This document shows positions 27,132 to 34,801 of a stretch of 64,000 bases of DNA, in pieces. A program made the translations under genes and the position numbers. The notes beneath the pieces were generated by a model, which ran no database searches, was not told the DNA's origin, and was given only the letters and a program-made list of their open reading frames with translations. Position 1 is the first letter of the stretch. Each line of letters starts with the position of its first letter. The DNA is from Paenibacillus oryzae (lineage in GTDB: Bacteria; Bacillota; Bacilli; Paenibacillales; Paenibacillaceae), in the NCBI RefSeq assembly GCF_001675045.1, contig NZ_LYPA01000065.1, positions 372,001 to 436,000 on the forward strand, given 5' to 3'.

Positions 27132-27175
27132 GGGAGCGGCATAACAGCCAGGCTGCATGACGCGCAACGCATGTT

Positions 27176-27493
27176 TTACATCCAGGATTCTCCCCAGACT
27201 TGAATCGACTCGATTACGGGCTTCAGATCGCGGCCTTTCGGCGTAAGCTCGTATTCAATCCGTACTGGCATCTCGGGATAAACATGGCGATTGACAATGC
27301 CGAGCAGCTCTAATTCCTTCATCCGGTCCGTCAGCATTTTATCGCTCATCTCCGGAATCTGCTCCTTCATGTCCTTGAAGCGTTTCGGTCCGCCCAACAG
27401 CACCCGGATAATCCGGCCAGTCCATTTCTTACCCAGGATATCTGCAGCCGCCTCGTATCTAGGACACATGATCGAATAATCCAACGTAATCAC
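27176..27493 (-). CDS. HxlR-family winged-helix regulator
   Basis: 105 residues. HxlR fold with a single N-terminal cysteine (MCPRYEAAADILGKKWTGRIIRVLL, about 9-33; the C of MCPRYE) and recognition region FKDMKEQIPEMSDKMLTDRMKELE. HxlR members with this early Cys (YodB, CatR, HypR) sense quinones, diamide or hypochlorite by thiol oxidation and repress detoxification genes. The frame opens with GTG at 27493; a TTG three codons later has GGGGTGA at ideal spacing and may be the true start. A strong TATAAT lies just upstream, overlapped by a YodB-like dyad. Confidence 0.88.
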   Translation of the reverse strand: MITLDYSIMCPRYEAAADILGKKWTGRIIRVLLGGPKRFKDMKEQIPEMSDKMLTDRMKELELLGIVNRHVYPEMPVRIEYELTPKGRDLKPVIESIQVWGESWM

Positions 27494-27524
27494 CCCGCTT
27501 TTCTGCTTCCATTATACCATATAC

Positions 27525-27541
27525 ACGTACAAAAAGTAAGT
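27525..27541. promoter_or_regulatory. Putative YodB/CatR-like operator at the HxlR gene promoter
   Basis: ACGTACAAAAAGTAAGT is an imperfect dyad (ACGTAC-N5-GTAAGT); on the minus strand TACTTTTTGTACGTG agrees at 13 of 15 positions with the YodB consensus as I remember it (TACTWTTTGTAAGTA). It lies just upstream of TATAAT (27513-27518 region, minus strand), where a repressor would block transcription; suggests autoregulation. Confidence 0.5.
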
Positions 27542-27658
27542 GTCTAATACGGTATGCGTTCCCAGGTTCAGAGCAATGGAGGAAGGGGAGCCGTTTCATT
27601 ACTTTCAACATGTCCTATTTGTTACACAAATGAAATGTTCCTGTTATCGCACGTTTAT

Positions 27659-27740
27659 ATAAAGGGGTTATTATAATAAGCAAGACCCCCTTTTCATATA
27701 ACTATATTGGGACCTGCGTTTAGCGCGGGTCCACTTTTTT
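27659..27740 (+). other. Two consecutive terminator-like hairpins with no plus-strand gene
   Basis: Hairpin one: AAAGGGGT...ACCCCCTTTT (about 27661-27695). Hairpin two: GGGACCTGCG-TTTA-GCGCGGGTCC (about 27709-27732) followed by ACTTTTTTG on the plus strand. T runs are better on the plus strand, though the only nearby gene ending here (PHP phosphatase) is on the minus strand. The 27494-27742 gap also holds a perfect ATTTGT-TAC-ACAAAT dyad (27617-27631). May be a short plus-strand RNA or just terminators of the minus-strand gene. Confidence 0.45.
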
Positions 27741-27742
27741 GT

Positions 27743-28552
27743 CTATAGAGGCACAATAACGGGTTTGCGCTGACGGTAGAAAACCCATTTTTTAAAGCCG
27801 ATTTCCTTCAGCCGTTTTGCAACAAGCTCCCACTCGTCCCCGACTCTGGAAGGGAGATGGGCGTCGGAGCCAAAGGTAACATTGACGCCAAAATAATGAG
27901 CGCGCTCCAGAATCGCGTCGGATGGATACCACCCGCCCACATATTTGGTGCTGCCGGAGGTATTGATTTCAATGGACACATTGCTTTGAGCAATGACCCG
28001 CAACGCATCGTCTATGGCTTCTGGCGTTTGAATGTCCGAAAAGGCAGGATAATACCCCTTCATGGCGTCGATATGGCCCAGAATGTCGAACATGCCGCTT
28101 TGCGCGGAACGGGCTATAAGATCGTAATAGCTCTTTTTCTCGTCAACATGCCGGATTTCTGGAAGCTTCTGCCAACGAGTCCGGTTAAAAATGCTGACGC
28201 CGCTAACCTGATGGACAGAGCCGATGATGTAGTCAAACGGAACATCTTTGTAGGCGGCCCGGTAAACGTCGGCTTTGTCGGGGAAATAATCCGACTCCAC
28301 GCCAAGCAGCACCTCGATTTTGCCTCTGTACTTTTCCTTGAGGCGCTGCACCTCGGCCACGTAGTTGGCGAATTCGCTGCGCGCCATGGCGATGCCGGGG
28401 GCGGGATGATCCTCCTCATGGGCAAAATAAGGGGAGTGATCCGATATGCCGATTACCTGCAGGCCATGCTCAATGCCGGCTTTAATATAATCCTCAATGC
28501 TGCCGTCGGCATGTCCACATCTGAAATGATGAGTATGTAAATCAAATTTCAT
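27743..28552 (-). CDS. PHP-domain phosphatase, histidinol-phosphatase (HisJ/HisK) family
   Basis: 269 residues. PHP metal-dependent phosphoesterase with the four metal motifs: FDLHTHHFRCGHADGS (DxHxH, residues 3-18), GISDHSP (about 38-44), LLGVESDYF with E and D (about 84-92), GSVHQV (about 114-119), and the C-terminal TFGSDAHLP. The family hydrolyses histidinol phosphate in histidine synthesis, though some members act on other phosphates; no his genes are nearby. The ATG at 28552 has GGAG ten bases upstream; a GTG three codons earlier is too close to the ribosome site. It follows the LysR gene by 13 bases, in one operon. Confidence 0.85.
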   Translation of the reverse strand: MKFDLHTHHFRCGHADGSIEDYIKAGIEHGLQVIGISDHSPYFAHEEDHPAPGIAMARSEFANYVAEVQRLKEKYRGKIEVLLGVESDYFPDKADVYRAAYKDVPFDYIIGSVHQVSGVSIFNRTRWQKLPEIRHVDEKKSYYDLIARSAQSGMFDILGHIDAMKGYYPAFSDIQTPEAIDDALRVIAQSNVSIEINTSGSTKYVGGWYPSDAILERAHYFGVNVTFGSDAHLPSRVGDEWELVAKRLKEIGFKKWVFYRQRKPVIVPL

Positions 28553-28565
28553 TGTACTCACGCTC

Positions 28566-29468
28566 CTACTCGCTGCTTATGAATTGGTGCTCCGGCATAC
28601 CCCTCAAATCGCTAAGAAACTGCTGCATCGCGGTATTAAGGTAACGTCCCGACCGATAAACCACCCCAACGGGATGGGTTGTCTCCAGCTCATGCACCTT
28701 GATGATTTTTAGCGTGCCCAATTTTAGCTCCGTAGGTATCGATAATTTGGACACGATCGCTGCGCCCAAATCTATTTCCACCATTCGCTTCACTTCTTCG
28801 CTGCTGGACAGCTCCATGACAATATTTGGCTGCACATTATGCTTTCTTAAAATACCGTCTATAAACCGTCTCCCAAGTGTGTCCGGCGCCAGCATAATCA
28901 TGGGCAAATCTCGCAGCTTGTCTACTGTTGTATGGGTTAGACGGCTCATAGGATGCTCGGGAGACACGACAAGCTCGAAGGTGTCGTAATAAAGAACGGA
29001 TGAGGAAATATTCGGATTTTTTTCGGTCAGGTAGGTGATTCCGACATCAACCGTACCGTTCTCCACGCATGTCATCACCTGTGAAGAAGGCATTGTATGG
29101 ATGGTGGTTTTAATTTGCGGATATTGATCCTGGAAATAGGAAAGCACCCTGGGCAAAATCTGAATGGCAATGGAGGTTGTTGTGCCAAGCACGATGTGGC
29201 CCTGAGGGGTCTGATTCAAATCATCCAGACGCTGCTTAAGCTCCTCTACAATGCCAAGTATTTTCTCCGCATGCTCCAGAAAGACTTGTCCGTGATCCGT
29301 TAATGTGACGGGTTGATTTCGATTGATCAGCACGGACTTGAATTCGTCCTCCAGACTTTTGATCTGGGCCGACACAGCCGGCTGGGTCAAGTTCAGCAAT
29401 TCGCCAGCCTTGCGAAAGCTCATCGTTTTGGAGATGGTCAGCAGCGTTTCCAACTGGCTGATATTCAT
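28566..29468 (-). CDS. LysR-family transcriptional regulator (CysL-like, tentative)
   Basis: 300 residues. N-terminal HTH (LETLLTISKTMSFRKAGELLNLTQPAVSAQIKSLEDEF, about 6-43) and effector domain about 88-295 (HIVLGTTTSIAIQILPRVL...). General pattern resembles the CysL/YwfK/CbbR group, but specificity cannot be told from sequence. AAGGAGG nine bases upstream of the ATG. First gene of a two-gene operon with the PHP phosphatase, which may be its target. Confidence 0.88.
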   Translation of the reverse strand: MNISQLETLLTISKTMSFRKAGELLNLTQPAVSAQIKSLEDEFKSVLINRNQPVTLTDHGQVFLEHAEKILGIVEELKQRLDDLNQTPQGHIVLGTTTSIAIQILPRVLSYFQDQYPQIKTTIHTMPSSQVMTCVENGTVDVGITYLTEKNPNISSSVLYYDTFELVVSPEHPMSRLTHTTVDKLRDLPMIMLAPDTLGRRFIDGILRKHNVQPNIVMELSSSEEVKRMVEIDLGAAIVSKLSIPTELKLGTLKIIKVHELETTHPVGVVYRSGRYLNTAMQQFLSDLRGMPEHQFISSE

Positions 29469-29579
29469 ATTCGGTTATGCCTCCTTCCGACTTGCAGAAT
29501 GCCGCCAGTCCTTATTCTATTATAGCCTTCCCGTCAAGCGGCAGCAAAAAGAAAAAGAAAAAGAAAAAAAGGAAAGGCA

Positions 29580-30515
29580 TTAGAGCCATTCCTTTTTGCG
29601 GAAGATAACAAACATGCTGAAGCCAAGTATCGCCATGATGCCAAGAAGCACATACGCGCCAAAGCGATAATGTAGGCCGGGTATAATGTCGAAGTTCATG
29701 CCGTAGATTCCGGTAATAAACGTCAGCGGCATAAAAATGGTTGTAATAGCGGTAAAAACGCGCATAATTTCGTTTGCTCTGCTGGACAGGCTGGACTGAT
29801 ACGCCTCGCGCAAGTTGCCCATCAAATCGCGGTACGTTTCAAAGGACTCCGCGATTTTCAGCGTATTTTCATAAACGTCGCCAAAATATTTCTGGAGCTG
29901 GTCGTCGATCAGGCGCAGTTCTTTTTTATTTAATGTAAAGATAAGCTCGCGTTGAGGGCCAAGCGCTTTTTTGACCCACAATATTTCGGCGCGCAAGCCG
30001 ATAATTTCATTCAGATGGGATTTTTTCGTATGCATGAGGATATCCTCCTCAAGCGCTTCTATCCGCATGTCGATCCGGTCGCCAACCAGGAAGTAATTAT
30101 CGACGACAAGGTCGACAAGATGATAGAGAAACTGGTCGGGGCGGCAGACCTCCTGCTCCCATAGAATAGGCTTCAGCGTGCGCAGCTCGCTAATTTTTTG
30201 CCGGGTAACTGTAATAATATAATGGCGGCCCAAAAAGATGTTAAGCGCACGGAGGAAAATTTCCTCATCGTCGAACCGGATGCTGTTGATTACAATAAAA
30301 TAATGCTGCTCGTAAAGCTCGATTTTGGGACGTTGCTCCTCTTCCTGAAGACAATCCTCCACGGCCAGGTCATGCATGCCGAACAACGGCTGCAGAACGG
30401 CCAGATCTTCAACGTCGGCGTCGATCCAATAAAAACCTTCGGCGGGAGGCGTAATCGTTTTTTCGATTTCCTCCAGCACTTCAAAATTGCCATTGATCAC
30501 ATGTCTGATTTTCAT
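29580..30515 (-). CDS. corA: CorA-family magnesium/divalent cation transporter
   Basis: 311 residues. Large N-terminal cytoplasmic domain (1-245) and two C-terminal spans with the signature YGMNF between them (about 268-272, FITGIYGMNFDIIPGL). Forms pentamers that admit Mg2+ (also Co2+, Ni2+). The ATG at 30515 was chosen because GAGAGGAG is nine bases upstream; an ATG eight codons earlier lies on the other side of that ribosome site. Preceded by a long structured leader and a clear promoter, which suggests RNA-level control. Confidence 0.93.
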   Translation of the reverse strand: MKIRHVINGNFEVLEEIEKTITPPAEGFYWIDADVEDLAVLQPLFGMHDLAVEDCLQEEEQRPKIELYEQHYFIVINSIRFDDEEIFLRALNIFLGRHYIITVTRQKISELRTLKPILWEQEVCRPDQFLYHLVDLVVDNYFLVGDRIDMRIEALEEDILMHTKKSHLNEIIGLRAEILWVKKALGPQRELIFTLNKKELRLIDDQLQKYFGDVYENTLKIAESFETYRDLMGNLREAYQSSLSSRANEIMRVFTAITTIFMPLTFITGIYGMNFDIIPGLHYRFGAYVLLGIMAILGFSMFVIFRKKEWL

Positions 30516-30546
30516 ATGCAGTTTCTCCTCTCGCTTCATGCAGGAA

Positions 30547-30709
30547 ACCGCCAGTCTGCAGAGGCGAAATCAAGCCTTCAGAGATGCCTTGAGAATCTGC
30601 CCGATAAGCGGCGACAAACAAGGGAACTGAGGGTTATGCTTCGCCTTCTCGCGAAGACTGGCGGTAATGCCGTATCACAATTGTCCGAGCTACCTCGATC
30701 ACCTTCCAT
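30547..30709 (-). ncRNA. Structured 5' leader of corA with possible small upstream ORF
   Basis: On the mRNA, ACCGCCAGTCT (complement of 30655-30665) pairs with AGACTGGCGGT (complement of 30547-30557), an 11-bp closing stem around ~97 nt. Inside are CTTCGC...GCGAAG and TCAAG...CTTGA hairpins. A 43-codon frame (start 30709, stop 30578, minus strand) runs through it, with AGGAG twelve bases upstream of its ATG. I do not recognise the M-box (ykoK) Mg2+ riboswitch consensus. Could be an unlisted cation-responsive or translation-coupled leader. Confidence 0.45.
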
Positions 30710-30759
30710 AATCCTGCGTTCACTCCTTTTTGTCTTCAATTAAGCCGCAATCCTTGTCT

Positions 30760-30789
30760 AGTATACTCCCGGTTCGCTGTAACATTCAA
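30760..30789 (-). promoter_or_regulatory. Sigma-A promoter of corA
   Basis: Minus strand: TTGAAT (complement of 30784-30789), 18 bases, TATACT (complement of 30760-30765). Gives a ~240-nt leader. Confidence 0.65.
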
Positions 30790-30831
30790 GCATTGAACAG
30801 ATATCAGTAGTAGTGTATGCAAAACAGGTTC

Positions 30832-30860
30832 TTGACGAGAGTGACATAATGCATTAAAGT
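30832..30860 (+). promoter_or_regulatory. Sigma-A promoter of the metA-metI operon
   Basis: TTGACG (30832-30837), 17 bases, TAAAGT (30855-30860), about 35 bases before the riboswitch. Confidence 0.65.
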
Positions 30861-30901
30861 GTAAATAAATTAGGATTGCAAAAAATTGAATAGACTACTT
30901 T

Positions 30902-31065
30902 CTTATCAAGAGCAGGCGGAGGGACTAGCCCGATGAAGCCCGGCAACCGGCATAAGCACGGTGCTAATTCTTGCGGAAACGACAACGTTTCTGGGAGATG
31001 AGAGAGGCGGATGGCTTCTTTTCCGAGCAGACGACCTTTTCTCACGCAGAAGGGGTCTTTTTTAT
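30902..31065 (+). promoter_or_regulatory. SAM-I riboswitch (S-box) with terminator
   Basis: The aptamer at 30902-31010 shows the S-box signature: CTTATCAAGAGCAGGCGGAG at its start, GGGACTAGCCCGATGAAGCC, CGGCAACC, GGTGCTAATTC, and closing GATGAGAGAGG. The expression platform terminator follows: GACCTTTTCT pairs with AGAAGGGGTC (31033-31057), then TTTTTTATT. With SAM bound, transcription stops before metA; without it, an antiterminator forms. This fits the downstream methionine genes. Confidence 0.97.
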
Positions 31066-31118
31066 TGCAGTCTGATGATTTTGGCGCAAGCCGCATCATG
31101 AGCATAGGAGGAGTCAGA

Positions 31119-32036
31119 ATGCCCATTAAAGTTCCGGACAACTTGCCGGCAAAGGAAATACTGAACCGCGAAAATATTTTTGTCATGGATGAAAGCGTCG
31201 CTTACCATCAGGATATTCGTCCGCTTCGAATTGCCATATTAAATTTGATGCCGACCAAGGAAACGACTGAAACCCAGCTGCTCCGCCTGATCGGCAATAC
31301 GCCTCTGCAGGTTGAGGTCGTGCTGCTCCATCCCCGGACGCACACGTCCAAAAATACGTCTGCAGAGCATCTGGAGTCCTTTTACAAAACGTTTGACGAA
31401 ATCGCACACCGCTACTTCGACGGCATGATTATTACAGGAGCGCCCGTTGAGCATCTGCCGTTCGAGGAGGTTACTTATTGGGAAGAGCTGAAGGAGATCA
31501 TGGAGTGGAGCAAACGCCATGTCACCTCTACCTTCCATATTTGCTGGGCGTCCCAGGCGGGGCTTTACCATCATTATGGCATTCCCAAATATAATCTGGA
31601 TCAAAAAATGTTTGGAGTATTTCCTCATACGGTAGAAAAGCAAAACGTTCAGCTGCTGAGGGGTTTTGACGAGTTGTTTTATGTACCGCAATCCAGACAT
31701 ACGGAAGTGCGCGTCGAAGATATAGAGAAGGTGGAAGAGCTTGAAATTTTGTCCCTATCGGAGGATTCTGGCGTATATATCGTAGCGTCGAAGGATGGAA
31801 AGCGCATATTTGTTACCGGCCATTCGGAATACGATACAGATTCGCTCAAGGCGGAATACGACCGGGACGTGGCCAAGGGTATGGATATAGCGCTGCCGCT
31901 TAACTACTATCCGGGCAACGATCCTTCCTGTATGCCGCTCTCCATATGGAGAGCGCACGCCAACCTGCTGTTTTCCAACTGGCTCAATTATTACGTCTAC
32001 CAGCAGACGCCGTACGAGCTTGGAGCGGGGATTTGA
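31119..32036 (+). CDS. metA: Homoserine O-acyltransferase MetA (predicted acetyl-CoA dependent)
   Basis: 305 residues. Activates homoserine in methionine synthesis. The nucleophile is C142 in [16 protein letters not shown]; the catalytic His/Glu lie in [15 protein letters not shown]. The acyl-donor position is E111 ([12 protein letters not shown]), the residue that gives acetyl- instead of succinyl-CoA specificity in the B. cereus enzyme (Gly in E. coli), so despite the common name O-succinyltransferase it should make O-acetylhomoserine. The ATG at 31119 has TAGGAGG seven bases upstream. First gene under the SAM riboswitch. Confidence 0.95.
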   Translation: MPIKVPDNLPAKEILNRENIFVMDESVAYHQDIRPLRIAILNLMPTKETTETQLLRLIGNTPLQVEVVLLHPRTHTSKNTSAEHLESFYKTFDEIAHRYFDGMIITGAPVEHLPFEEVTYWEELKEIMEWSKRHVTSTFHICWASQAGLYHHYGIPKYNLDQKMFGVFPHTVEKQNVQLLRGFDELFYVPQSRHTEVRVEDIEKVEELEILSLSEDSGVYIVASKDGKRIFVTGHSEYDTDSLKAEYDRDVAKGMDIALPLNYYPGNDPSCMPLSIWRAHANLLFSNWLNYYVYQQTPYELGAGI

Positions 32037-32093
32037 AACAATCAGGCTTTGTGACGGCATTTCATATCACTATTGAGGGAGTTGCTCATTTTT

Positions 32094-33254
32094 ATGAAGA
32101 TTGAAAGTCATTTGGCACAAATCGGCTCGCAGAAGGAGCCGGTTACGGGAGCCGTCAGTTTTCCAATCTATAATGCAACTGCATTCCGCCATCCCAAATT
32201 GGGACAAAGCACGGGGTTTGATTATACGCGGACCAAAAATCCGACCCGTGCCGTGCTGGAGGAAGCGGCAGCAGAGCTGGAATGCGGCGACGCTGCTTTT
32301 GCCTGCAGCTCCGGAATGGCCGCTCTGCAAACGGTTTTTGCCTATTTCAGCCAAGGCGACCATCTCATTGTTTCGCTTGACCTGTACGGGGGAACCTATC
32401 GTCTGCTGGAGCAGATTATGACGCGTTTTGGTATAACGGCCTCCTATGTGGATACAAACGATATCGATGGCATGTCGGAGAAGCTGACGCCACATACAAA
32501 AGCTATCCTGGTGGAGACGCCAACAAACCCGCTTATGATGATTACTGATTTGGAGCGTGTCAGCGCATGGGCCAAATCCCGAGGTTTGCTCGTTATTGTG
32601 GACAACACCCTGCTGACTCCGTTCCTGCAGCGTCCGATTGAGCTTGGAGCGGATATCGTCATTCATAGCGCAACCAAATATTTGGGCGGCCATAATGATG
32701 TATTGGCGGGCCTTATCATATCCAAAGGCGAAGAATTGTCTGCCAAGCTGGCTTTCCTGCATAATTCCATTGGCTCGGTATTGGGGCCGCAGGATTCGTG
32801 GCTGCTCATGAGGGGCATGAAAACGCTGGCTCTTCGTATGGAGCGTCATGAGTACAATGCGACAGCGCTGGCTAACTGGCTGATGGAGCATCCCGCAATA
32901 GAGGATGTTTATTATCCGGCTCTGAAGCATCACCCCGGCCATGATATTCAAAACCGCCAATCCTCGGGCAATACGGGTATTTTTTCGTTCAGGCTGAAGG
33001 ATGCCCGTTATGTGGAGCCTATTCTGCGCCATATCAAGCTGATTGCATTTGCGGAAAGCCTTGGCGGCGTAGAGTCACTGATGACCTATCCCGCGATTCA
33101 GACCCACGCGGATATTCCGGAGGAAATTCGCAAGGCCATAGGCGTAGACGACCGTCTTCTGCGCTTCTCCGTTGGCATTGAGCATGTGGATGATTTGATT
33201 GCCGATCTGGGTCAAGCTATTGAAGAGGCGCGACTGGAAATCGAACAATCATAA
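32094..33254 (+). CDS. metI: Cystathionine gamma-synthase / O-acetylhomoserine thiolyase (MetI type)
   Basis: 386-residue PLP enzyme of the Cys/Met metabolism family. It uses acylhomoserine plus cysteine (or sulfide) to make cystathionine (or homocysteine), the step after MetA. PLP lysine in HSATKYLGGHNDVLAG (about 197-212), phosphate-binding SSGMAALQTVFAY near 75-87, and the active-site Tyr in FDYTRTKNPTR (about 43-53). The ATG at 32094 is used; GAGGGAG lies 12 bases upstream. 57 bases after metA with no terminator between, so co-transcribed. Confidence 0.92.
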   Translation: MKIESHLAQIGSQKEPVTGAVSFPIYNATAFRHPKLGQSTGFDYTRTKNPTRAVLEEAAAELECGDAAFACSSGMAALQTVFAYFSQGDHLIVSLDLYGGTYRLLEQIMTRFGITASYVDTNDIDGMSEKLTPHTKAILVETPTNPLMMITDLERVSAWAKSRGLLVIVDNTLLTPFLQRPIELGADIVIHSATKYLGGHNDVLAGLIISKGEELSAKLAFLHNSIGSVLGPQDSWLLMRGMKTLALRMERHEYNATALANWLMEHPAIEDVYYPALKHHPGHDIQNRQSSGNTGIFSFRLKDARYVEPILRHIKLIAFAESLGGVESLMTYPAIQTHADIPEEIRKAIGVDDRLLRFSVGIEHVDDLIADLGQAIEEARLEIEQS

Positions 33255-33266
33255 AAGCTGTAACTG

Positions 33267-33290
33267 CGGCCGATGAAAATCGGCCGTTTT
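33267..33290 (+). terminator. Rho-independent terminator of metA-metI
   Basis: CGGCCGAT-GAAA-ATCGGCCG tetraloop hairpin followed by TTTT. Confidence 0.88.
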
Positions 33291-33453
33291 GCATCCTCAT
33301 TTTTTCAAATAGTGAACCGCTGGACAAACAGAATTCCTTAAATGGACAAAATGAGTCAAAAGCGACAGATGGCGCGTCCGTTCGTAGTATGTTAGGATAG
33401 ATTATGATTACTTGACATTGAGATCAATTCATGAATGGAGGGAGATCCTGCGA

Positions 33454-34590
33454 ATGAGCGCAATTGATGCAATTCTGGACAAGGCTTTGCGCGGAGAGCG
33501 TCTCGGCCTTGAGGAAGGTATGGAGCTGCTTGCATCCGACGAAATCGAAAAGATGGGGCATACCGCTAATCAGATCATGTTGAAATGGCATCCCGAGCCG
33601 ATCACGACCTTTGTCGTTGGCCGCAATGTGAACTACACCAACGTATGCGACGTGTATTGCCGCTTCTGTGCCTTTTATCGCGCACCGGGCTCCAATGAAG
33701 GCTATGTGCTGGATGACGAGGTCATTTTAAATAAAATACAGGAAACGATAGATGTGGGGGGTACGGAAATTTTGATGCAAGGCGGAACTAATCCCAACTT
33801 GCCGTTTACGTATTACACCGACCTGTTGAAAAAGATCAAAGCGAAATTCCCTGACATTACCATGCACTCCTTCTCTCCTGCAGAAATTCAGAAGATGAAG
33901 GTTGTGTCCAACGGACTGACGCTGGACGAGGTTATATCGCAGCTGCATGAGGCGGGATTGGACTCTCTGCCGGGAGGCGGAGCTGAAATTCTGGATGACC
34001 GGACGCGGCGAAGAATTAGCCGTGCGAAGGGATCATGGACCGATTGGATGGACGTTATGAACTCCGCTCATCGCCATGGCATGAATACAACGGCAACGAT
34101 GGTATACGGTCTTGGGGAAACCATTGAAGAGCGCGCGCTGCATATGCTTAGAATCCGCGAGGAGCAGGACCGCGTGTTGTCCCAAGGATATCCGACGCCG
34201 GGCTTTTTGGCGTTTATTTCCTGGCCGTTCCAGCCCGACAACACCAGGCTGAAGCTGGAGAAGCAAAAGCCTGAGGAATATTTAAGGATTGTAGCCGTCA
34301 GCCGCATCATGATGGACAATATTAAAAACCTTCAGTCCTCCTGGGTGACGATGGGACCTGATATGGGCAAGCTGTCGCTTTCCTATGGCTGCAACGATTT
34401 TGGCAGCACAATGATTGAGGAAAACGTAGTATCCGCGGCGGGAACAACGCATAAGGTCAACATCGAGCTGATTCTTCAATTGATTCGGGAAGCGGGAAAA
34501 ATCCCGGCTCAACGCGATACGAAATACAACATTATAAAAATGTTTAACGAAGCAGAAAAGGTTAAGCAGGACTTTATTATGCAAAATTAA
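33454..34590 (+). CDS. mqnC: Cyclic dehypoxanthine futalosine synthase MqnC
   Basis: 378-residue radical-SAM enzyme of the futalosine route to menaquinone. The cluster motif is CDVYCRFCAFYR (CxxxCxxC, about 63-74), then GGTEILMQGGTNPNLPFTYY and HSFSPAEI typical of MqnC/MqnE/CofG-like enzymes; LPGGGAEILDD in the middle is characteristic of the family. GGAGGGAG eight to ten bases before the ATG. No other mqn genes are in the window. Monocistronic, followed by a terminator. Confidence 0.94.
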   Translation: MSAIDAILDKALRGERLGLEEGMELLASDEIEKMGHTANQIMLKWHPEPITTFVVGRNVNYTNVCDVYCRFCAFYRAPGSNEGYVLDDEVILNKIQETIDVGGTEILMQGGTNPNLPFTYYTDLLKKIKAKFPDITMHSFSPAEIQKMKVVSNGLTLDEVISQLHEAGLDSLPGGGAEILDDRTRRRISRAKGSWTDWMDVMNSAHRHGMNTTATMVYGLGETIEERALHMLRIREEQDRVLSQGYPTPGFLAFISWPFQPDNTRLKLEKQKPEEYLRIVAVSRIMMDNIKNLQSSWVTMGPDMGKLSLSYGCNDFGSTMIEENVVSAAGTTHKVNIELILQLIREAGKIPAQRDTKYNIIKMFNEAEKVKQDFIMQN

Positions 34591-34640
34591 GCAGTGTCGC
34601 CGCATGTTATCAATTAGCATTTGATGCTTCATGCGCCAGG

Positions 34641-34683
34641 CCCGGGAGTACCATCCTAACAGATTGGTCTCTTGGGTTTTTTT
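34641..34683 (+). terminator. Rho-independent terminator of mqnC
   Basis: CCCGGGAGTACC pairs with GGTCTCTTGGG (one bulge, two G-T pairs), then TTTTTTT. It is followed by a short TTGTTC tandem repeat (about 34682-34707). Confidence 0.75.
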
Positions 34684-34801
34684 GTTCTTGTTCTTGTTCT
34701 TGTTCCCTCGCCCTTGGACATGCCAATGCTTCCCTTCGCAGAGGCCGTATATACGGTGCTGGAGGGCCATATACTGTAACGGAAGGAAAGGGGCGAGCGC
34801 A

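Noticed and set aside
30540..30790. M-box (ykoK) Mg2+ riboswitch or ydaO c-di-AMP riboswitch before corA
   Set aside because: The conserved sequence blocks of either class could not be found on the corA sense strand.
34681..34710. TTGTTC tandem repeat as a functional element
   Set aside because: Short four-copy simple repeat directly after a terminator T tract; likely slippage with no sign of function.
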